64,000 nucleotides of DNA, from contig NC_079149.1 in the NCBI RefSeq assembly GCF_945859685.1, forward strand, positions 78,545,073 through 78,609,072, in the 5' to 3' direction. This document shows positions 1 to 11,100 of the stretch, piece by piece (position 1 is the stretch's first letter; the number at the start of each line of letters is the position of its first letter). The stretch is from Eupeodes corollae (taxonomy: Eukaryota; Arthropoda; Insecta; Diptera; Syrphidae). A program made the translations under genes and the position numbers. A model generated the notes under the pieces. The model had not been told where the DNA came from. It made no database searches and worked only from the letters and a program-made list of their open reading frames with translations.

Positions 1-470
1 AAAGTAGTCCTTTTTGGGTCCAAGGGTCGTCGAGAATATGTGAGAAGAGCCTAAAATGCAGCAATCGATCCAGGGTACACTATAAAAACAGTAAAGCATG
101 GTGGAGGAAAAATTATGATATGGGCTTGCTTTACATATTACGGGGTCAGACCTATTTATCCTATCGGGGGTATAAGGGATGCAACCGACTATGTGAAAAT
201 TCTCGAGGAAGTTATGTTACCCTATGCTGAAGACGAAATGACGTTGGTTTGGGTATACCAACAGGACTATGATCCAAAGAATACGTCAAAAAATGCAAAA
301 TCATGGTTATGGAGTGTCCCGCTCAATCCCCCGACCTTAACCCCATCCAAAATTTGTAAGGGAGATGTTAAGAACGCAGTTCAAAAAGCAAAACCCAAGA
401 ATTCGAAAGAATTGTGGGAAGCAGTGCCTGATTCATGAAACACAATACCAGTCGAAAGGTGTCAGGTTTT
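1..470 (+). pseudogene. Tc1-like transposase relic, 3' part
   Basis: Decayed C-terminal part of a Tc1/mariner-superfamily transposase; the window edge cuts it. Conceptual translation runs from about position 60 (residues KTVKHGGGK) through MIWACF at 115 to a stop at 436-438. Recognisable family blocks are the GG..MIWACF stretch, QQDYDPKNTSKN (normally QQDNDPKHTS, carrying the second catalytic Asp) and SVPLNPPTLTP (normally SPDLNPIENLW, carrying the third acidic residue). The family cuts and pastes DNA at TA sites. Asp is retained at the second acidic site, but the SPDLNPIE block has degenerated to SVPLNPPT, so the protein is dead. No terminal inverted repeat was identified. Confidence 0.8.
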
Positions 471-2964
471 AGTGGACTCGATGCCACGTAGATGCGAAGT
501 GATAGTTTCCAAAAATAAACCTATTTTGAATATATTGCTTGATAAGATGTCGAATTATTCTTGGATTTCTACCTAAATCGCACTTTTAATATATCAAAAC
601 AGAGCAATGTTTTTATTCGTTTTTTATTCTTTCTCGTCGTAAACATGTTAAATATAGATTGAAAAATAAATTTTCCCAATTGCATGTTTTATAAAATACC
701 ATGAAAATTATGTATTTTGTATTAAATTAAAAAAAACCTTATCTCCAAAAGACCACTTTTTTCTGTTATTGTTATAAGCAATTTTCTCATATTTTTCCTC
801 AAGTCCAGACAATAAACTCAAATCTGCGATAGTTCTGAAAAACCAGGTACTTGACAGTTGACAGTACATATAGATTAACTGCAAGTCAAGACATGCATAC
901 AGAACCGTCTTTCGTGGCCAGTTGTACAACTTTCTCTATGGCATATTAGATGCAATCTTTTTCACAGCACTGTATGCAAACAAATATTCTAGAAGCTAGG
1001 TTTTTCACTTGAATTATTTCTTTTTGCTATGAATACTTAGTTACGCAACATATATGAACATAATTTATAAAATACGTACGACCTACACATAATGCACCTA
1101 ATTGATAGCCTCTGAGCTGGGTATATTATTTTTTAACGAATCAATTAGAGCGAGCTCAATTTTATTAACAACCTTAAAATTCAAATTTAATTCCTCTTGA
1201 AATTATGGTGAAGGTATTGGCATTTTTATTATTTCAAAAAAAAAAATGTATAGATAATATTGATTTCAGACTATTATAAATTTTAATAGTCTGACCGAGG
1301 GACGAACCAATGGATGATATCATAACTTATAAATAAACGTAAAAAGACGATACCTAGTTCTTTGTTAAAATATTACTTTACTCAATCAATCAAAAACAGA
1401 TTTTCCCTAACGTAGGTATGTGATACAAATTTAATTCTATACCTATTGCACATCAAAACCAACCCTTTGTTTAACTTAAGAACCTTTGTTATTAATTAAA
1501 ACAATGAAGTTAATGCATACCAATATACATTATTCATTTTTACACAGTGTTTAGGTATATGCAATTATTATTAAATCAAATTTTTAATAAATATACTAGC
1601 TTAAAACACACATCCACTGCCACAAAATATTTTGCTTACCAAGAAATAGTTTTATTTTACCGAACAAAACTTAAATAATTGCCAGAAAATAGATTATGTT
1701 CTTTTCTTTTGTTTTCTGTGACGAATTTGTTTGTTATTGAAAGATAATTTAACAAAAGTATAATGAATGTTATGTTCGAATACAGTTATCGAAAATAAAA
1801 TAGTTTTGTTTGTGCCTGCTCCCGTTCTCCGTTCTGTTTAGTAACTTTTAACTTAACTTTTCTATAAACTGTTTCTGTAATGCCTTGTTGGAAAAAATCT
1901 TTCAACCCTGCAAAACGCATTTGTTTACTTTACTATCAGAAATTATCAATTATAATGAAGTTGAAGTATATTTGATTATATTTTCAGTGTGAGTTGGTTG
2001 ATGACATGATGACTCCACGAGCAATATTTTATAGCATGCCATAGAAATTATTGGTTAACATTAATTGCAGGCTTTATATAGCATGTTATGAAATTTTAAC
2101 ATGGAACTGCTTAAAGCATTCTTTAAAAAGTTATATTAGATTGTATAAAGATTTGCTTGAATGAAATTAGATATTCGTATTCATATAGACCTCGGCAGTA
2201 TGTTAATTGTGATTTTGGCTTTGAGGTGGTTTTAATTGAAAAATTCTTAATATGGAGAGAAGTTTGTATTTGCAGTCTTTTTTCTTCTCATTAATAAAAT
2301 GCTTTGTGTAATGCGTTAATATTTTCGAAGAATTAATACGGAATATTTCTTTCAAATCGTTCGTTTTTCAAAAATAGAATACAAAATGATTATTTTTATT
2401 TTCTTGTAAATTAAATAGACAAGCATACGCAAACTGTCTACTCGTTATACTTAGGATTGTTGTTGAAAAAATATAAAATTATGGAATTATTATTTGAACA
2501 ACAAGTAAAATTGATATTTGGTTAAATTTGTCTACCCTAATTCTTAATTTTGCATATTTTTCTAAATATTAATTGAATTGATTTAATCTTATGTTTTTAA
2601 TAATCATTTTAAAATCAGCTCACAGCAAACAATAATAAGCCTGATACCATCTTGAACTGGACATCAAAAATTCATCGTGCTAGAAAATTTAACAACGCTG
2701 ATGCAATTTACACTAGCTCTTACAATTGAACTGCATACAAAACAACCTCGTCAAACCAAACTGTCGGTAAGGCAGTTTGTTCATGTGAAAAGTTAATATG
2801 CCGATACAGTAGTTAAATATCTCCAAACAGAAGAAGTATGCCGACTTTATATATAATGAAGCAGCTTTCAACGTTACCATGTAGCCGTATTAAAATAAAC
2901 AAAGCTACAACGTTTTCTTTAGTAGTATTCACATCAGCAGAACTAAATTAGTTTTTTCTCTCTG
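471..2964. other. Gene-free A+T-rich stretch
   Basis: I see no supportable gene, exon or named repeat here. Short open frames such as the one on the minus strand at 708-929 have no recognisable domain. A short perfect hairpin (left arm near 1267-1276, right arm 1284-1293, reading CAGACTATT/AATAGTCTG) stands out in otherwise low-complexity sequence. Confidence 0.5.
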
Positions 2965-3348
2965 ACATGAGCGCGACCAACAAACGACGAATGAATTACA
3001 AAATGTGAGTTATATTTTCCAAGACATATTTTCACACAAATTCTTCTTAATTTCTATTTGATTTATGATGCATACTTTTACTTTTCAATATCATGTATTA
3101 ATAATTTTAAGAAAACAAATTTATTCGTCGCGAAAAATTTTAGTTCATACGAACTGTCAAACTTTGTTCGCGTCCACATTATCCACACTCGAAACGAATA
3201 AAATTATCGTGAGTACTTAACCTAAAAAAAATCATTTTTGTTTCGGTTTCGATGGTAAATGGTGTTTGGCTGTGGCTCGAACTAAAAACTCTCATGTGAA
3301 AGAAATGTCAAAATCGACGAATTCGTTGGTCGTTGGTTGTGCTCATGT
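2965..3348. mobile_element. Putative MITE, imperfect inverted ends
   Basis: The left end at 2965 (ACATGAGCGCGACCAAC) and the reverse complement of the right end at 3348 (ACATGAGCACAACCAAC) match at 15 of 17 positions and both continue into ACGA/ACGAAT-type sequence. The 384-bp unit has no coding capacity. No target duplication is evident, so the exact limits are uncertain. Confidence 0.4.
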
Positions 3349-4639
3349 GAATAGTGATTTAGGGCTGGCGGCTACTGAGCATCTAAGATTTGTTGTTCTC
3401 TTGTGTACGGTTTAATAAGAAGCAACTAAGTTTCTCGCAACTTTGAATAAGTTTTTTGTTTACCCGCGCTCACCAAGCAAATTTTAATGCAGTCCGATGA
3501 CATCCGTATAATGAAACACAGAAAAACTATTTTATTTTTCAACGAAAGAAAAAGTTATTTTAAAATTTCAAGGAGGGAAAGAAAATAGAAATCCAATAAA
3601 AGCTATAAATAATTAATAAAAAAAAATTACTTTTCTTGAACAACTTCATCACTTGACAGGCTTTGACATAACTTCTATGTCAACACATTGGTATATGTAA
3701 ATACTAATGCTATATCGAAGTTGAAACAGTGTGAGGTTTATATGACAGAAACTATTCAATATAATATATTAATAGGCGGTTTTTTAGGTCACTCATTTTG
3801 ACGTTTCATCATTTTGTCTCAGTTCCCAACTACCGTATCCGTAGCCTTCTTCATAAAGTCACATCGATATGATATAACCTATCTTGTCTAGGTTAAGATA
3901 AAGGGATTCGCTATACAAAATTAATTTAAAATTATTTTCTCATGCAAGCATCCACTTGTAGAATGTATTTCTAATGAAAACAACTGAAAGTGTCAAAAAA
4001 GGTATTTGACTTTGAAATAATTCGCATATCAATGAAAATTGTTACAGACTGGGCGATCATTTGACTTTTTTGTGGAAACTCAAAAGAAACGTTATTTAAA
4101 AAATATCAGTTAAGAAAACGTTGCACAAGCCTGTGCTGTTTGTTTCTGTAGTGGCCAAATATAAACTCTCCGGTGTTATGATTGGCGTTGCCAAATTTTG
4201 AAAAACCCTAACATATGTTGACATAGTATAAAATGTTAATGTTACGAGTAGATGATTTTTTACAACAGCTTAAAGACTTAAGGTTATATTGTTAAACAAA
4301 CAAAACTTTGATTTGATTTCAGATACACACAATTCATGTTTTTAAGGCGTATTCTCAGTAACTGGGCCCGGATCCTCTAGAATGCGACCACAAATTTTGT
4401 AATCGTTTACGTTTACTACCAGAGAGCATCAGTTACAAATTTATAAAATTAACGTTTAAATTGAAAACGAGCTTTAGCATTCCCCAAGATCAAAAATTCA
4501 CTAATTAAAAAATGGTATAAACAAGTGTGTCAGGACAATTCTACATGTAAAATTTAGAACAAACGAAAAAATTAATGAAATGTTCACATTTTATAGTTTC
4601 ACAACATTTATTTAAAATGTTTTTTTTTGTGCATAAATA
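3349..4639. other. Gene-free stretch upstream of the Tc1/RTE block
   Basis: No gene or clear repeat is visible. The one oddity is an 18-bp run of stacked six-cutter sites at 4364-4381 (GGGCCCGGATCCTCTAGA), described in the findings. Confidence 0.4.
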
Positions 4640-5035
4640 ATGAGTATGTCAGCCATTTTTGGACACAACCTCTATAAGACGGCTTGGAGTAGAATCAAAG
4701 TTTTTTTTTAAAAAATAAACATAGGAAATTTGGGACCAGGCATGATGAATAGCTTCGATTAAGATGTCCCTGTCTTCAAATTGTCTGCCACCTTCATAAA
4801 CTTCACGAGAAATCCATGACCAAGCTTTTTCAATTATGTTAAAGTCCAGTGGCCATCACAGGCCACGGCAAATGTTGAAAACCCAAGTCAGAGGTCCAAA
4901 ATTGTTTTTCGTTTTTGGAAATGACCGTTCCAGCAAATATGTATAATTGTTCCCATTCATTGTTGCCGAAAAAATCTCAAAGACGTGCCATAGTAGGCTA
5001 CAACTTCCCACACCATTATGTTGTATGGCTATGAT
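4640..5035 (-). pseudogene. Tc1-like transposase relic, C-terminal half (split by RTE insertion)
   Basis: Read on the minus strand this encodes the C-terminal part of a Tc1-like transposase: MNGNNYTYLLE, then PLDFNIIEKAWSW (the DxNxIE block with the last catalytic acidic residue) and ISREVYEGGRQFEDRD, then AIHHAWSQI. It is the continuation of the segment at 6981-7430; the two halves join across an RTE LINE bordered by a 14-bp target duplication. In-frame stops are present, so it was already a relic or has decayed since. No terminal inverted repeat was found at the left edge. Confidence 0.75.
5022..5035. repeat. Target-site duplication, copy 1 (RTE insertion)
   Basis: TGTATGGCTATGAT, identical to 6967-6980. 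It directly abuts the 3' tail of the RTE element. Confidence 0.85.
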
Positions 5036-6966
5036 ACTTACTTACTTACTTACTTACTTACTTAAGGTGGCGCTACAGTCCGGGGCGGACCTGGGCCTCA
5101 ACCAACAAGCGTCTCCAGCCAGCTCGGTCCCTAGCTAACTGTCTCCAGTTTCGCACGCCAAGTTGGTTGAGGTCCTCTCCCACCTGGGTGCGCCACCTGA
5201 GTCGCGGTCTTCCTCTACTGCGCCGTCCCTCGGGATTGGATTCGAAGACCTTCCGGGCTGGAGCGTTGATGTCCATCCGCTCTACATGACCTAGCCATCT
5301 AAGCCGTTGGACTTTGATTCTGCTAACTAGGTCAGTGTCGCTGTACAGCCCGTACAGCTCGTCGTTATATCTTCTCCTCCATTCTCCATCTATGCGTACG
5401 GGACCAAAAATCGCCCGAAGAATTTTTCTCTCGAAGCATCCTAAGACGCTCTCATCTTTCTTTGACAGGGTCCAGGCCTCAGCGCCATAAATGAGAACCG
5501 GGATGATGAGTGTCTTATAGATGGTGATTTTACATGCTCGAGAGAGGACTTTACTTCTCAATTGCCTTCTAAGTCCAAAGAAGCAGCGATTTGCAAGAGT
5601 TATTCTTCGTTTGATTTCAGCGCTGGTGTCGTTGTCTGCATTAATAGCGGTGCCTAGGTAGACAAAGTCCTTAACTACCTCAAAGTTATAGCTGTCCATG
5701 GTGACGTTTTGCCCAAGACGTCGTCGTTCAGTGTCCTTTTTTGATGACAGCATATACTTGGTCTTGCCCTCATTGACCACTAAACCCATCTTCTTCGCTT
5801 CCTTCGCAATGCTCAAAAACGCTCCACTGACATCACGCTTTGATCTTCCAATTATGTCAATATCATCTGCGTATCCGAGTAATTGGATGGATCTTTGGAA
5901 GATTGTGCCTCTAGTGTTTACGGTTGAGTTTTGCACAATTCTTTCCAGAACGATGTTGAAGAAGTCGCATGACAGTGCATCGCCTTGTCTAAAACCTTTT
6001 TTGACATCAAATGCATCGGTAAGATCTTTTCCGACCTTGATAGAGCAGCGTGCATTCTCCATCGTCATTCTGCACAAACGGATAAGTTTGACAGGGATGC
6101 CAAAACTAGACATTGCTCGGTAGAGCTCTTCCCTATAGATGCTGTCATACGCGGCTTTAAAATCGATAAAGAGATGGTGGGTATCGATTTGAAGCTCCTG
6201 GGTTTTTTCCAAGATCTGCCGTAGTGTGAATATTTGGTCGATAGTGGACTTTCCTGGTCTGAAGCCACACTGATAAGGACCAATCAGATTGTTGACGAAT
6301 GGCTTCAGACGTTCACATAATACGGCAGAGAGGATCTTATACGCAATGTTAAGGAGACTGATGCCTCTGTAGTTGGCGCAGTTTAGAGGGTCTCCTTTCT
6401 TATGTATCGGGCACACTATGCTGAGATTCCACTCATCGGGCATGCTTTCTTCCGACCAAATTTTGCAAATGAGTTGGTGCATGCTCCCTACCAAGTCATC
6501 GCCTGCTGCTTTGAATAGTTCGGCGGTGATGCCGTCAGCTCCAGCAGCTTTGTTTGACTTAACTTTAGATATAGCTATCTTCACTTCGTCAAGGTCGGGT
6601 AGGCGGAATTGTTGATCTGCGTCGCCGAGGTTGAGTGGTTCTATCTCCCTTACAGCGGAGTTCGGTTCGTCATCGCCGTTATATAATTTGGAGAAGTGAT
6701 CTTTCCATATTCTCAGCATCGACTGTGGTTCTACTACGATGTTCCCTTGATCGTCTTTACAGGCTTCGGTTCGTGGCTGGTACCCTTGGGAGGTTTTTTT
6801 TACCTTTTGGTAAAATTTACGAACCTCATTCCTGTTGTGACATCCCTCTATCTCCTCGATCGCGCGCTTCTCATGCTCTCTTTTTTTCCGTCTAAGAAGC
6901 CGGTGTTCCTCTCTCCTCTTCTGCTCGTAGAGCTCGCGAGCAGCTCTAGTCCTTTTCCTGTAGTCC
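5036..6966 (-). mobile_element. 5'-truncated RTE-clade non-LTR retrotransposon
   Basis: A LINE fragment of 1931 bp lying on the minus strand between two copies of the 14-bp duplication TGTATGGCTATGAT. Its 3' end is a short UTR followed by a (TAAG)n tail (seen as CTTA repeats at 5036-5064 on the plus strand), a microsatellite tail typical of RTE elements rather than poly(A). The endonuclease part is missing because the copy is truncated at its 5' end, as is normal for target-primed reverse transcription. It interrupts a Tc1 transposase relic. The last 35 bp before the tail resemble the 3' end of the SINE described at 23881 and 27440. Confidence 0.85.
5073..6960 (-). CDS. RTE-type reverse transcriptase ORF (partial, N-terminus lost)
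   Basis: The frame is open from the truncated 5' edge near 6960 to the stop at 5073-5075; the first Met of the long run is at 6717-6719, but coding similarity starts upstream (an Arg/Lys-rich segment, then NRNEVRKFY and YQPRTEACKDD), so that Met is not a genuine start. Visible RT motifs are KSNKAAGADGI, NYRGISLLN, HHLFIDFKAAYDSI (motif A), GFRQGDALS, LGYADDIDII (the YADD catalytic loop), KTKYM, then the C-terminal tail YGAEAWTL, ILRAIFGP, RWLGHVERM and GRPRLRW that characterises RTE/BovB-like elements. The function is reverse transcription of its own RNA, and possibly of SINE RNA sharing its 3' end. No internal stop is seen in the retained part, suggesting a fairly young copy. Confidence 0.85.
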
Positions 6967-6980
6967 TGTATGGCTATGAT
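6967..6980. repeat. Target-site duplication, copy 2 (RTE insertion)
   Basis: TGTATGGCTATGAT, identical to 5022-5035, at the truncated 5' edge of the RTE copy. Confidence 0.85.
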
Positions 6981-7430
6981 GCATTGTCAAAATAAGTTCA
7001 TCCTTTCGCACATCATGGAAATACAAATTGTAACCATATAACCGTAACTGTCAAGGTTAAACTTGTTTTAATCCGAAAAGACAACGCGTAGTAATGGATA
7101 CTACTCCGGGCCACATGATCTCTTGGAAAAATAATTTGATGCACCTTGTGTCTGGGTTTCTTTTTTAGTTTTTTTCTCTGATTAGTATCACTTTTTGTAT
7201 TATACTTCGAACTACCTGATACTGTGCGTAGAATTAACATTTTTTTCTTGATGTTGTTGCCTCTGCCGTGCACTCTTTGATTTCTACCATATTTTTGTAG
7301 GTCAACAAGATAATTGCTTACAACTAATGTTTTCCTTCTGTTAAGTCTCCTTGTTGTTCCACTCTTTGATCCTTAATCTTAAATCCTTGGAACCATATAT
7401 AGCTGTGAAACCTATGTGTATTTCGAAACC
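6981..7430 (-). pseudogene. Tc1-like transposase relic, N-terminal half
   Basis: Minus-strand translation gives RVVFSD followed by a stop where Glu is expected, then NKFNLDSYGY and MVTIC; VVFSDE.KF is the block holding the first catalytic Asp of Tc1 transposases. Further upstream are a degenerate RNQRVHGRGNNIKKK stretch and a helix-turn-helix-like linker with stops. It belongs with 4640-5035. The right-hand limit near 7430 is a guess because the inverted repeat is not recognisable. Confidence 0.65.
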
Positions 7431-7765
7431 TTTCAACACTCTTAGATATTCTATACAAATGTTTTTAAAAGATTAAACATGAAAACTTGCACTAAAATAT
7501 TCGTAATGACCTCAAGTGAATCATCTTTTTATACGCTTTTTTAGGAATTCATAAATGATCTTTGGAAATTCCAACGCTCGTTTCTAATTTTCCCTATAAT
7601 TTTATACAGGTAGTAAACATTTCCATTTTTAGCAGTGGTTAGTACTGCACATATAAAACATAATCCATCCACAAAAAGAATATTTTGACATTTTTGTGAA
7701 AAGGTATTGTTTTTTGAAGTTTCTATATTTTTACCAACCTTTTTTAAAGTCTATTGGGGTTTTCC

Positions 7766-7918
7766 ATTTGTAAAATAAATCAATTTATTTTTGATCTAGT
7801 TTCGTTAAAACACAAATTTCACACAGTTTTTGCATTATGTGGGGCAAAATAAATTGATTTATTTTTGATTTAAGATCAAATCTGTAGATCTGGAATTTTC
7901 GGGAGATTAACCCCTCTT
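7766..7918. repeat. Dispersed repeat copy A (partner at 17498)
   Basis: About 150 bp that recurs at 17498-17633 in the same orientation. Each copy contains AATCAATTTATT about 85 bp before its inverse AATAAATTGATT, and ends GATTAACCCCTCTT. The two copies flank the NCB5OR gene. It has no coding capacity and may be a small foldback or MITE family. Confidence 0.6.
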
Positions 7919-8189
7919 TGCACTTATGTATATGTACACACGAGTATGTTTAGCTGGAAGTTTGAAATGTACCCATGGAACACCGCATATAAAATATAGA
8001 AACCAGATCTTAAAATTTAAATTCAAATTGATTGGGTTTTAGATTTGTTGCATTACGCGAGTACAAAAGACATTATTACTAAAAATTAAGTTTTGTTCCT
8101 ATTATTTTGGCTTTAGATGTGCATGTAACTATGAGATAATAAGATTATTAAATGAAGTGTTTACAGTTGAATATTCTTGGCTCGCTACA

Positions 8190-11100
8190 ATGTCGGAGCC
8201 AAAAAGTACCACCTTGAGTTTACCTTCCTCAACTTCCTTGAAACTACCACCTCCAGTCCAAAAACAAAGCTCAGGATCTGCAACAGGTAAATACATAAAA
8301 CTTTGTTTACGAAATAAAAAACGAAAATAATTTTAAAATAATGTGTGTGTATATAAATTATAAAGGAAATCCAAGGAATAAATGCGCTCTCAAGCCCGGC
8401 CATTCACTCATGGATTGGATAAGACTAGGAAACTCAGGATACGATTTGTCAGGAACGAATGGAGCAATTATTCCAGTGAGTAGTAAAGAGTTAAGTAAAC
8501 ATTGTAGTAAAGAAGATGCGTGGATGGCGATAAGAGGAAATGTATATAATGTAACCCGATACATGGATTTTCATCCGGGAGGTAAGAGTAATTCAATTTT
8601 GTAATTTGCAAGATTAAGTCTAAAAATGTTCATTACAATTGTTACATTGGAATGAATTCACATTTTTTTCGACGATGGCAATTTCAATCGTTTTAATGTA
8701 GGGCTTACATACATGGTGTCCCTTAATTTGATATTAATATTTAAGAATATGCTCGTACATATAAATCATTTCATTTTAAAATTTAAAACTATTTTAGCAT
8801 CACATTCACATTCAATATAATATGTAAATACCAAAAATGCATATTTAATTAAATACATGCATATCAATTAAACAAGCACATAAAAATAATAATATTTAAA
8901 ATTATTTTTTATTGTTTGTCTTGTTTGTTTTTAAAATCATCAGTTTTTATTCTATTTCTTTTATTAACACTATAGAAAAATGGGCATTTTTGTATAGATA
9001 ATGGTCCCCGTTCCAATTAAAATTTCCGTTCCAAAAGTGATGAGTCGCATATAATTAGAACGGCATTTTGACGTACATTCACTCTTACTATGGCTCTTGT
9101 CTCAGTTAGCTGTATTTAAGGGGTGTGCAATTCCCCCTCATAACTTACATACTGAAGCCGCCGAACGGACAATATACATATGTAGGTTAGGTTAGGTTAG
9201 GTTGAGGGGCTGACAGTTGATGTCTTTACCGTCACACTTAGATCAATACAGATCCATTTGTGAGGGATCGTAACGAAATCCCGCAAAACAAAATCCCGCG
9301 TAACGAAATCCCGCCGATTAAATTTGATATTTTTTGTGTGACACACGCACAGAAAATGGTCGGAGTAACGAAATCCCGCCGATCGCCGCGGGATTTTTCT
9401 ACTCCTTTTTGGCAGGACTTCTAGTACGGCATAAAAAAGTACACTGGAAAAAATATTTTATGGAAAAGTATTGAAAAATATTTTGTCTGAAAATATATTT
9501 TTTCTTCTCGCTTATCGCTTGTTATTTTCTTTGAAAATTTATTTTGATGGATTGTTAGGCTATTCGTATGTAAAATTTGATTTTGAAACTTATTCCGGCT
9601 AAGTTAGCTTCTTCAGGGTATTTGTGAAAAAATTGATTTTTAGCACGCTTAAAGTCGTATTTAAGCTAAAATCGATTTTTTTTTTGGAAAAAACGCTAAA
9701 AAAGTAGAAATCTTATTTTCATCTCTTTGAATATTTTTTGAAGCTCTCAAAACGCTTAAACACCGTTTTAAGCTAGTAAATTTTCAAGCGCTTAAGAACA
9801 TTCCCAGAATGTACGTTCTAAAACGCTTATTAATAAAGCAGCGAACTCAACACGCTTAAAATGCTTTTTAAGCGTAATGCGAGATTCAAATATCGAATCA
9901 ACCAAAACGCGAAAAAGCACTTCGAGCGCTGTCGCCACTCTACATAGAGCGCTGGTTGAACTTCAAGTTCATATCTCTATTTGAGTTGTTCACCTCACGG
10001 AGTTCTAAGAAGAACTGAAAATAATGCGAAATGAGCACTACTTTTATACTCTTTTCAAAGGATGCATCTGCATGGCAGTTTTTTCAATTGGGTTTGGATA
10101 CGCCTCCTTCGTACTTGTTGATTCTCATAATTGAGAGTGAAATAGGAAATTTTGCGAAAGCAATCATACAGGATTACAGTCAATTACTTTTGTCTAAAAA
10201 AGTTGTTGACATAGGCGCCTGCCTGGCGACTTTACATACCCTAAGCGGAGCAACGGAGTTGCGTGAGCGGGTGCGAAAACCGAAAAGTGGAGTTTAAATC
10301 CTGAGATCCCGCGAAGCGGACCACCCACAGGTGCTTTTATTAAAAAAAGTTGTTGATATAGGCGCCTGCCTGGCGACATTACATACCCTAATTGCGTGAG
10401 CGGGTGCGAACCCCGAAAAGTGGAGTTTAAATCCTGAGATCCCGCGAAGCGGTCCACCCACAGGTGCTTTTATTAAAAAAAAGTTGTTGATATAGGCGCC
10501 TGCCTGGCGACTTTACATACCCTAAGCGGAGCAACGGAGTTGCGTGAGCGGGTGTGAACCCCGAAAAGTGGAGTTTAAATCCTGAGATCCCGCGAAGCGG
10601 GCCACCCACAGGTGCTTTTATTAAAAAAAAGTTGTTGATATAGTTGTTGATCGCCACAAAACGCTTAAAATGATATCGAAGCGAAAACGAGAATTCCATC
10701 CCACGGAACTCTTAAACGCTTGAACACCATTTTAAGCGTTGTCAACCCCAAACACAATCGCCACAAAACGCTTAAAATGATATTGAAGCGAAAAAGAGAA
10801 TTCCATCCGACGGAACTCTAAAACGCTTAAACACCATTTTAAGCGTTCTCAACCCCAAACGCATAAAATGAAATCGAAGCGAAAATGATAATTCCATCCC
10901 ACGGAACTCTTAAACGCTTAAACACCATTTTTTTTTTGACCCATCCCCTAAGCATGCTAAAAATGTCCTTTACGCATTCAAGGAATCTTGCTATTCCTGA
11001 ATGCTAAGAACATTCCAAGCAATGCTTTACTTACAATAAACCCCTCACTCCATGTCCATACCTACCTGTTCAGGAGCATTCATTCCCAACCACCTTTGCA

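Noticed and set aside
708..929. Small gene on the minus strand
   Set aside because: Low-complexity A+T-rich surroundings, no domain, no splice or promoter support.
9183..9204. Telomeric TTAGG repeat
   Set aside because: Only four units, located at the 3' end of a LINE, and the same motif ends another LINE copy at 60320; Diptera lack TTAGG telomeres.
10194..10699. Overlapping minus-strand frames with repeated QLF.IKAPVGGPLRGISG
   Set aside because: They are translations of the 147-bp tandem repeats and share no family.
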